Positions 19,392 through 25,069 of a stretch of 64,000 bases of DNA are shown piece by piece; positions within the stretch are counted from its first letter, which is position 1; each line of letters opens with the position of its first letter. Position numbers and translations under genes: made by a program. Source of the DNA: Kitasatospora acidiphila (lineage in GTDB: Bacteria; Actinomycetota; Actinomycetes; Streptomycetales; Streptomycetaceae); the NCBI RefSeq assembly GCF_006636205.1, contig NZ_VIGB01000003.1:1612001-1676000 (forward strand), given 5' to 3'. The notes under the pieces were generated by a model. That model searched no databases and was not told the origin of the DNA. It was given only the letters and a program-made list of their open reading frames with translations.

Positions 19392-20684
19392 CTAGGTTGA
19401 CTGCTCCCCGCCTGGAGGGCGGGTGCTTCCGCCTTCGTCGGAGGAATTTCTGGCTCGTGCTGCGCGGCTGCCCTGCAGGCAGCCGCGTCCTACGCACTCG
19501 ACGCCAGCCGGGTTCAGACCTGCCCGGTGAAGCATCACGCGGGCGGAGTTCTTGTCTCTGGGACAGGAGGCTCCGCAGGTGGTGCAGATGTAGGTGCGCA
19601 CGGACAGCGGCATGCGGTGCTTGGCTCTCGCCCCGCAGTGCGCGCAGTCCATCGTGGTGTGCGCTGGGTTGACCAGATACAGGCTTCGGCCGTGCTTGCG
19701 TGCCATCTCCTGCAATGCGGTCTTGGTCGCACAGATCGCCCCGTCAGCGGCCTTGCGGGCCATGGTGGTCTTCGCGAGAAATCCGGGGCGGAAGTCCTCC
19801 ACTGCGATGTGCTGGTGGTCGCGGACCACGGACTTGGCCCATTTGCGGCCGGTGTCCTGGCGCTGCCGGGCAACCTTCTTATGCGCCCTGGCAGCCTGCT
19901 GCTGTGCGCGCCGGTAACCCTTGGACGCGGGTTGACCCTTGGGCGGGCGGCGGCGTGACATCTGCCGCTGGTACCTGGCCAGTGCGGCGGCCGCATTCCT
20001 GCCGTGCTGCGGGTGCGGGAGGTCGTGGGCGTCGGAGGTGGTAGTCGCGGTCTCGGCCACGCCCCAGTCGATGCCGATCGACAAGCAAGAGTGCGGCAAG
20101 GGCTGGAGCTGCGCCGGGACGACAAACGACACGTACCAGTGCCCAAGGCTGTCCTGGTAGACCCGCGCCGAACTGGGGTCGGCTGGAAGTTGTTGCGACC
20201 ACACCACAGTCAGCACGATGCCTCCCGCCAGATGAAGTCTGCCACCCCTGATCCGGAATCTGCGCCGGGTGTAGTTCAGGCTAGGCCGGGCGTCCTTAAG
20301 CTTCTTGTGCCTCGGCATCCCGGCACGCTGCCCTACCGGCAGCTTCGCCTTCATGTCCTTCTGAGCCTTGGCACGGGACTTGGCGAAGTCCCTGACGGTC
20401 TGCTGCTGCGGAACCGAAGCCCCCTCACGCAGCCACGCGTTCGCGGCTCGGGCCTCGGTCAGCATCCTGTCCAGCTCTGCCGGGCCGCACGTCACTTTCG
20501 GCGCTCCCGCAGGCCTGGCGCGATTGGCCTGATGCCGCTTCTTCGACATGGCCACGCACTCGTTCCACACCCACCGGCACCGCCCCCACTCCGCTTGCAG
20601 CAGAGCCAAAGCGGTGGACGACACACGAAGGCGGTAGGTATACCGGGCATGCCCAGCACTCTCTTCAACCTGCACTGTCGCCAT
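19392..20684 (-). CDS. tnpB: TnpB (IS200/IS605-type OrfB, RNA-guided nuclease)
   Basis: 430 residues. The N-terminal REC/wedge part reads YTYRLRVSSTALALLQAEW. The split RuvC nuclease has D206 in LSIGIDWGVA, E296 in IAVEDF and D377 in CPRDKNSARV. A four-Cys zinc ribbon is intact (C347, C350, C367, C370). Known TnpB proteins use an RNA from the element's right end to cut DNA, helping element retention. All catalytic residues are present, so it may be active. No TnpA transposase is in the window, so it would need one in trans. The last codons run through the right-end hairpin and the TAG lies just beyond the presumed element end. Confidence 0.92.
   Translation of the reverse strand: MATVQVEESAGHARYTYRLRVSSTALALLQAEWGRCRWVWNECVAMSKKRHQANRARPAGAPKVTCGPAELDRMLTEARAANAWLREGASVPQQQTVRDFAKSRAKAQKDMKAKLPVGQRAGMPRHKKLKDARPSLNYTRRRFRIRGGRLHLAGGIVLTVVWSQQLPADPSSARVYQDSLGHWYVSFVVPAQLQPLPHSCLSIGIDWGVAETATTTSDAHDLPHPQHGRNAAAALARYQRQMSRRRPPKGQPASKGYRRAQQQAARAHKKVARQRQDTGRKWAKSVVRDHQHIAVEDFRPGFLAKTTMARKAADGAICATKTALQEMARKHGRSLYLVNPAHTTMDCAHCGARAKHRMPLSVRTYICTTCGASCPRDKNSARVMLHRAGLNPAGVECVGRGCLQGSRAARARNSSDEGGSTRPPGGEQST
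19397..19520 (-). ncRNA. Candidate omega RNA (TnpB guide scaffold)
   Basis: By analogy with characterised TnpB systems, the guide RNA overlaps the 3' end of tnpB and stops at the right end, with the guide taken from the flanking DNA. Here the last ~120 nt contain two GC hairpins, including the terminal one at 19407-19423. The flank that would be the guide begins CCTAGTACGGTGGAGG on the minus strand, leading into the globin gene. RNA is not shown by the sequence itself. Confidence 0.35.
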
Positions 20685-20740
20685 AGCGTCACCCTATCAG
20701 TACATAGTGTCACTAATGCCGAATCAAGGCATGGATCAAG
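19397..20740 (-). mobile_element. IS200/IS605-group (IS1341-like) element carrying only tnpB
   Basis: The right end (minus strand) has a 6-bp GC stem (19407-19412 with 19418-19423) followed by GAGCAGTCAA, the kind of subterminal hairpin seen in this group, so I place the end at about 19397. The left end is less sure. It lies upstream of 20684, where ATGCC-TTGATTC-GGCAT forms a small hairpin and two TTGAT motifs occur (minus strand, 20727-20723 and 20739-20735). TTGAT is the target motif of ISDra2. No terminal inverted repeats or target duplication are expected in this group. Confidence 0.6.
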
Positions 20741-20779
20741 AAGCAAGGACCACTCCACTGATGCCCATTGACGTCCACG

Positions 20780-20905
20780 CCCAGCTGACCGCCCAGACCG
20801 AGCGCGCCCGCAGGCCTTTCAGCGCAAATGACGATGCAACCGCCCCTGGCCCACTTCTCGGGAAGCAGGCCCCCTCCCCTCACCTGAAGCCGGGGGCATC
20901 TTCCG
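20780..20905 (+). mobile_element. Possible remnant of a second TnpB element right end
   Basis: On the plus strand a read-through tail (TERARRPFSANDDATAPGPL, then LGKQAPSPHLKPGASS) resembles the degenerate C-terminal tails of actinomycete TnpB proteins. It ends in GAAGCAGG and a CCCCC/GGGGG hairpin (20872-20900), like the right ends of this group. The orientation is opposite to the intact tnpB. Weak evidence; only a comparison with related insertion sequences would confirm it. Confidence 0.3.
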
Positions 20906-20913
20906 CTCACCCG

Positions 20914-21582
20914 ATGATCGAACTGGTGATCTTCGACTGTGACGGCGTTCTCATAGACAGCGAGCCGCTGGGCGTCGCCGTGGACCGGGTGGCGCTGGCC
21001 GACCTCGGGCTGCCGATGACGGAGCAGGAGGTCATCGACCGCTTCGTCGGGCATTCGCACGGCGCGAAGACAGCGCTGATCGAGAAGCTGCTCGGCCGCC
21101 CGCTGCCCGCCGACTGGTGGGAGCCGTACCGGCCGCTGCACCGCGAGCTGACCGAGGAGCGACTGGCCCCGGTGGACGGCATCACCGAGGCGCTGGCCGC
21201 CATCGAGCTGCCCAGCTGCGTGGCCTCCAACAGCAGCCACCGCTGGCTGCGCACCGGCCTGGGGCTGACCGGGCTGTACCAGCGGTTCGAGGGGCGGATC
21301 TTCAGCGGCGCCGAGGACGTGGCGCACGGCAAGCCGGCGCCCGACCTCTTCCTGTACGCCGCCCGCACCCTGGGCGCCGACCCGGCCGCCTGCGTGGTGG
21401 TGGAGGACAGCCCGCACGGCCTGGCGGCGGCCCGGGCGGCCGGGATGCCCTCGTTCGGCTACACCGGCGGGGTGATGCCGGCCGAGCGGCTGGCCGGCCC
21501 CGGCACGGTGCTCTTCGACGACATGCGCAAGCTCCCCGAGTTGCTGGCCGCCCGTCACCGCGGCGCCGAACTGGCAGGATGA
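20914..21582 (+). CDS. HAD-superfamily hydrolase (subfamily IA, beta-phosphoglucomutase-like)
   Basis: 222 residues. Motif I is FDCDGVLIDSE (nucleophile D8, D10), motif II VASNSSH, motif III GKPAPDLFL (Lys), motif IV VVVEDSPHG. The helical cap between motifs I and II contains the RFVGHS specificity-type loop. Substrates of such proteins are sugar or nucleotide phosphates. The start at 20914 is the only one placed right before motif I; the open frame further upstream is transposon debris. The stop overlaps the next start by 4 nt. Confidence 0.92.
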   Translation: MIELVIFDCDGVLIDSEPLGVAVDRVALADLGLPMTEQEVIDRFVGHSHGAKTALIEKLLGRPLPADWWEPYRPLHRELTEERLAPVDGITEALAAIELPSCVASNSSHRWLRTGLGLTGLYQRFEGRIFSGAEDVAHGKPAPDLFLYAARTLGADPAACVVVEDSPHGLAAARAAGMPSFGYTGGVMPAERLAGPGTVLFDDMRKLPELLAARHRGAELAG

Positions 21583-22580
21583 CCGTTATGACCTATCTCG
21601 CGGCCGACTCCCGCTACGCCTCGATGACCTACCGCCGCGCCGGGCGCAGCGGCGTCCAGCTGCCCGCCGTATCGCTCGGCCTGTGGCACAACTTCGGCGA
21701 CGCCCAGCCCCTGGAGGTCCAGCGCGCGGTGCTGCGCCGGGCCTTCGACCGCGGCGTCACCCACTTCGACCTGGCCAACAACTACGGCCCGCCGTACGGC
21801 TCGGCGGAGCGCAACTTCGGCTACCTGTTCGCCCAGGACTTCCGCCCGTACCGCGACGAGCTGTTCATCGCCAGCAAGGCCGGCTACGACATGTGGCCGG
21901 GCCCGTACGGCGACGGCGGCAGCCGCAAGTACCTGCTGGCCAGCCTGGACCAGTCGCTGGCCCGGATGGGCCTGGACTACGTGGACGTCTTCTACTCGCA
22001 CCGCTACGACCCCGACACGCCCCTGGAGGAGACCATGGGCGCGCTGGCCAGCGCGGTGCGGCAGGGCAAGGCGCTGTACGCGGCGATCTCCAACTACCCG
22101 GCGGAGCAGCACCGGGAGGCGGTGGCGATCCTGCGCGAGCTGGGCACGCCGGTGCTGCTCAACCAGAGCGCCTACTCGATCCTGGACCGGCGCCCCGAGC
22201 GGGAGGGCGTGCTGGATGCGGTGGGTGACACCCAGACCAGCCTGATCGCCTACTCCCCGCTCGCCCAGGGCCTGTTGACGGACCGCTATCTGACGGGCGA
22301 GGTGCCGACCGGTTCCCGGATGTCGGTGGGGCACTTCCTGCGGCGGGAGGCGCTCACCCCGGCCAAGCTGGAGCAGCTGCGGTCGCTGAACAAGGTGGCC
22401 GAGCAACGCGGCCAGTCCCTCGCCCAGTTGGCGCTGGCCTGGGTGCTGCGGGATCCCCGGGTGGTGTCGGTGATCATCGGGGCCAGCAGTGTGGCCCAGC
22501 TCGACCAGAACCTCGACGCGCTGGCGGCCGGGCCGCTGACCGCCGAGGAGCTGGCCGAGATCGACCGGCTGAGCGCCTGA
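21579..22580 (+). CDS. Aldo/keto reductase, YghZ (L-glyceraldehyde 3-phosphate reductase)-like
   Basis: 333 residues. The AKR tetrad is present: D in THFDLANNYGPPYGS with the Tyr four residues on, K in IASKAGYDMWPG, and H in DVFYSHRYDP. The motif SKAGYDMWPGPYGDGGSRKYL is a hallmark of YghZ/Gpr, which reduces L-glyceraldehyde 3-phosphate and methylglyoxal with NADPH. The C-terminal NADPH site includes VIIGASSVAQLDQNLDAL. The ATG at 21579 overlaps the HAD stop (ATGA); the ATG at 21588 is an alternative. HAD and AKR together suggest removal of stray sugar phosphates. Confidence 0.92.
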   Translation: MTVMTYLAADSRYASMTYRRAGRSGVQLPAVSLGLWHNFGDAQPLEVQRAVLRRAFDRGVTHFDLANNYGPPYGSAERNFGYLFAQDFRPYRDELFIASKAGYDMWPGPYGDGGSRKYLLASLDQSLARMGLDYVDVFYSHRYDPDTPLEETMGALASAVRQGKALYAAISNYPAEQHREAVAILRELGTPVLLNQSAYSILDRRPEREGVLDAVGDTQTSLIAYSPLAQGLLTDRYLTGEVPTGSRMSVGHFLRREALTPAKLEQLRSLNKVAEQRGQSLAQLALAWVLRDPRVVSVIIGASSVAQLDQNLDALAAGPLTAEELAEIDRLSA

Positions 22581-22619
22581 CACTGCGTCAGATTCTCCAC
22601 GGGACTGCGCGGGCAGCCC

Positions 22620-22654
22620 GATGTCCGGCCCCTGCTGCTCAGGGGCCGGACATC
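22620..22654. terminator. Bidirectional hairpin terminator
   Basis: A perfect 14-bp stem starting GATGTCCGGCCCCT with a 7-nt loop. It lies 40 nt after the AKR stop and 19 nt from the stop of the convergent winged-helix gene. Confidence 0.85.
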
Positions 22655-22672
22655 CGGGTGATTGACGATATC

Positions 22673-23347
22673 TCAGCTGCGCACGTTGGGCGCATACTTG
22701 TAGCCGACCCTGCGCACCGTGATGATGCTGCTACGGTGCGCCGCGCCCAACTTGCGGCGCAGGCGGGCGACATGGACGTCCACGGTGCGGCCGTCGCCGA
22801 CGTGGCCGTAACCCCAGACCGCGGTGACCAGGTGGTCCCGGGTGTGCACGCGGTGCGGGTGCTGGGTCAGGTGGGCGAGCAACTCGAACTCCAGGTAGGT
22901 GAGTTCGAGTGGCTGGCCGTCGACGTGGGCGGTCCGCCGCTCCAGGTCGACGCTGATGCCCCGGGCGGCCGGGACTGGCGGAGCGGTCGGCACCGCCGGG
23001 CGCGGGGCCGGCACCGCCGCCACCGGTGCCGCCGCGGCGACGGCGGTCGGCGCCGACTCGGCGGGCACCAGCACCAGGTAGCCGACCATCGGGCGGGCCG
23101 CGCCGGTCGGGTCCGGCTGGGTGCCGTACTGGGCGAGCAGGCCCGGCGGCAGGGCGGATTGCGGAACCGTCGCGACCACGGTCGCGCCGGTCGGCAGGGT
23201 GCCGAGCAACTCGGGTGACAGCGGCGGCAGTTCAGGTGTCGGCGGCTGCCGACGCAGGTCGGCGGCGGTGGGCGGGCTGGTGACCGCGCGCAACGCTCGC
23301 AGCTGCGGGGCGGCGGGCGGGGTCAGGGTGGCCGTAGAAGAAGGCAT
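22673..23347 (-). CDS. Winged-helix (OmpR/PhoB-type) regulator without receiver domain
   Basis: 224 residues. The C-terminal 95 residues form a typical OmpR/PhoB effector domain: LELTYLEFELLAHLTQHP, then TRDHLVTAVWGYGHVGDGRTVDVHVARLRRKLG and a hairpin wing ITVRRVGYKY. The N-terminal half is Pro/Ala-rich with a short hydrophobic, receiver-like strand set (TGATVVATVPQ, MVGYLVLVP) but no phospho-acceptor Asp. So it is unlikely to be a normal response regulator; regulation by ligand or protein contact is more likely. It follows a 42-aa gene and the cvn operon on the same strand. Confidence 0.85.
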   Translation of the reverse strand: MPSSTATLTPPAAPQLRALRAVTSPPTAADLRRQPPTPELPPLSPELLGTLPTGATVVATVPQSALPPGLLAQYGTQPDPTGAARPMVGYLVLVPAESAPTAVAAAAPVAAVPAPRPAVPTAPPVPAARGISVDLERRTAHVDGQPLELTYLEFELLAHLTQHPHRVHTRDHLVTAVWGYGHVGDGRTVDVHVARLRRKLGAAHRSSIITVRRVGYKYAPNVRS

Positions 23348-23460
23348 GGCAGCTCTTTCGCGCGAGAACGAGGGGTGGGCGTCGTCTGCGCGTCGGGGGA
23401 CTCAGCGGTCCGCACCGCGTCCAGAAGTCCGAGGACGTTGAGAGTCCGGGGACTTGAGGA

Positions 23461-23589
23461 TCAGCGGTGGGCGAGCCGGGACGCGCGGTGCGAACCCGGA
23501 CAGGTCTGGTCGAAGAGATGCGGCTGCCGGGACGGCCAGAACGGCTCGAGGTCCTGGCGGCCTCGGCTGCTGTCCACGGTGGTGTGCAT
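23461..23589 (-). CDS. Small hypothetical protein, 42 residues
   Basis: An open frame beginning MHTTVDSSRGRQDLEPFW and ending SHRASRLAHR. About 90% of codons end in G or C, as in neighbouring true genes, while the same frame upstream of this ATG loses that bias. That supports both the coding nature and the start. It is rich in His, Arg and aromatic residues, with one Cys and no membrane segment. No clear ribosome site precedes it. It stands between cvnD and the receiver-less winged-helix gene, on the same strand. Function unknown. Confidence 0.55.
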   Translation of the reverse strand: MHTTVDSSRGRQDLEPFWPSRQPHLFDQTCPGSHRASRLAHR

Positions 23590-23668
23590 AGGACCATTGA
23601 AGCAGATCAGCGCAGCGCGATCCATGCCAATGGGTGACCAGAGCGCCGACCAACGGGTTGACGACACC

Positions 23669-24265
23669 TCAGCGCCGCTCGATCGCGTGCTCCACCAGCC
23701 GGGCCAGCAGCTCCTTGCCGTCCTCCCGGCGCCGCGCGTCGCAGAGCAGCACCGGCACGTCGGCCGACAGGTCGAGCGCGGCCCGGACGTCCTGGGGTGC
23801 GAACGTCTCGGCGCCGTCGAAGCAGTTGACGGCGACCAGGAACGGGATGCCGCGCTGCTCGAAGAAGTCCACCGACGGGAAGCAGTCCGCCAGCCGCCTG
23901 GTGTCGGCGAGCACCACCGCACCCAGCGCGCCCTGCGCCAACTCGTCCCAGACGAACCAGAACCGGTCCTGCCCGGGGGTGCCGAAGAGGTAGAGCGCCA
24001 GGCCCGGGCGGATGTCGATCCGCCCGAAGTCCATCGCCACCGTGGTGGTCCGCTTGCCCGCCACCTGCGAGGTGTCGTCCAGCGGTCGGCCGAGCTCGCT
24101 CAGCCGCTCCTCGGTGCGCAGCGGCCGGATCTCGCTGACCGCGCCGACCAGCGTGGTCTTGCCGGCGCCGAGGCCGCCGGCGACCAGGATCTTCAGCGCC
24201 GCCGCGGGCGCCCCGGCCAGACCACGGGGCGCGGCCGACGGTCGGTCAGAGTGCGCGTAGACCAT
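23669..24265 (-). CDS. cvnD: CvnD-like small GTPase of a conservon
   Basis: 198 residues. P-loop LVAGGLGAGKTTLVGA at about residue 28, switch region TTTVAMDFGRID, G3-like LFGTPGQDRFWF, and VAVNCFDGAE where NKxD would be. It is related to MglA/Ras-like bacterial GTPases and is the fourth member of the actinomycete cvn operons, acting with CvnA-C at the membrane in a G-protein-like signalling complex. The start overlaps cvnC by 20 nt. It is the last cvn gene; a P450 often found after some conservons is absent. Confidence 0.92.
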   Translation of the reverse strand: MVYAHSDRPSAAPRGLAGAPAAALKILVAGGLGAGKTTLVGAVSEIRPLRTEERLSELGRPLDDTSQVAGKRTTTVAMDFGRIDIRPGLALYLFGTPGQDRFWFVWDELAQGALGAVVLADTRRLADCFPSVDFFEQRGIPFLVAVNCFDGAETFAPQDVRAALDLSADVPVLLCDARRREDGKELLARLVEHAIERR

Positions 24266-24665
24266 TGATCACATCTCGGAGCAGGCGCTCGTCCGGCAGT
24301 TCGGCGAGCGGGACGGGACGGGTGACGTCGATCAAGCCGGCAGCGTGCAGGTCGCCGAGCAGCACCCGCACCACGCTGACCGGCAGATCGGTGTAGGAGC
24401 CCAGCTCGGCGACCGAGATCGGCCCGTCGGCGCTCAGCTGGAGCAGCGCGTCGTGCTCCGGGTCGAGCGCCGGGGCCGGCTCGGTGGCGTCCCGGTCGGC
24501 GACCGGCCGCGCCGAGATCATCGAGATCAGGTCGAAGAACTCGTCGCCGGCGGGTCTGGCGCGCCCCCGGGTCATCGAGAACAACCGGACCACCGGGCCC
24601 GCCTCGTCGTCGAACCAGTGGTCCGGCTCCGCGGGCGAGCCCGGCTCCTGCGGGGTTGTGGCCAT
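24246..24665 (-). CDS. cvnC: CvnC-like DUF742 protein
   Basis: 139 residues. The DUF742 signature is a winged-helix-like domain: VRLFSMTRGRARP, then ISVAELGSYTDLPVSVVRVLLGDLHAAGLI and a C-terminal LLRDVINGLRAL. The pattern RP(V)PLAELPDERLL is typical. In characterised conservons the DUF742 protein binds the sensor and the GTPase. Its ATG overlaps the cvnB stop by one base and its end overlaps cvnD by 20 nt, so it is tightly coupled. Confidence 0.92.
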   Translation of the reverse strand: MATTPQEPGSPAEPDHWFDDEAGPVVRLFSMTRGRARPAGDEFFDLISMISARPVADRDATEPAPALDPEHDALLQLSADGPISVAELGSYTDLPVSVVRVLLGDLHAAGLIDVTRPVPLAELPDERLLRDVINGLRAL

Positions 24666-25069
24666 CAGGCGGGGTGCCGCGCCTCAGCGGCCAGGTGCTC
24701 TCCGACCCGCTTGACCAGCAGCGCCATCTCATAGGCGATCTGGCCGATGTCGGAGTCGGCGTCGGCCAGCACCGCCAGGCAGCTGCCGTCGCCGGCCGCG
24801 GTGATGAACAGGAAGGCCTCGTCCAGCTCGACCATGGTCTGCCGCACCCCGCCCGCGTCGAAGTGCCGGCCCGCGCCCTTGGCCAGGCTGTGGAAGCCGG
24901 CGGCCACGGCGGCCAGGTGCTCGGCGTCCTCTCGGCTGAGGCCCTGCGAGGCGCCGGTGGCCAGGCCGTCGCTGGAGAGGATCACCGCGTGCCGCAGCGA
25001 CGCGACCCGTCCCACCAGGTCGTCCAGGAGCCAGTTCAGCTCGCCGGCCGGCTGGTTCATTGCGGTCAT
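24665..25069 (-). CDS. cvnB: CvnB-like roadblock/LC7 protein
   Basis: 134 residues of a roadblock/LC7 fold: LNWLLDDLVGRVASLRHAVILSSDGL, then DAEHLAAVAAGFHSLAKGAG and a final strand block VLADADSDIGQIAYEMALLVKRV. Roadblock proteins regulate or scaffold Ras-like GTPases, consistent with CvnD three reading frames downstream. It overlaps cvnA by 4 nt (ATGA) and cvnC by one base. Confidence 0.93.
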   Translation of the reverse strand: MTAMNQPAGELNWLLDDLVGRVASLRHAVILSSDGLATGASQGLSREDAEHLAAVAAGFHSLAKGAGRHFDAGGVRQTMVELDEAFLFITAAGDGSCLAVLADADSDIGQIAYEMALLVKRVGEHLAAEARHPA

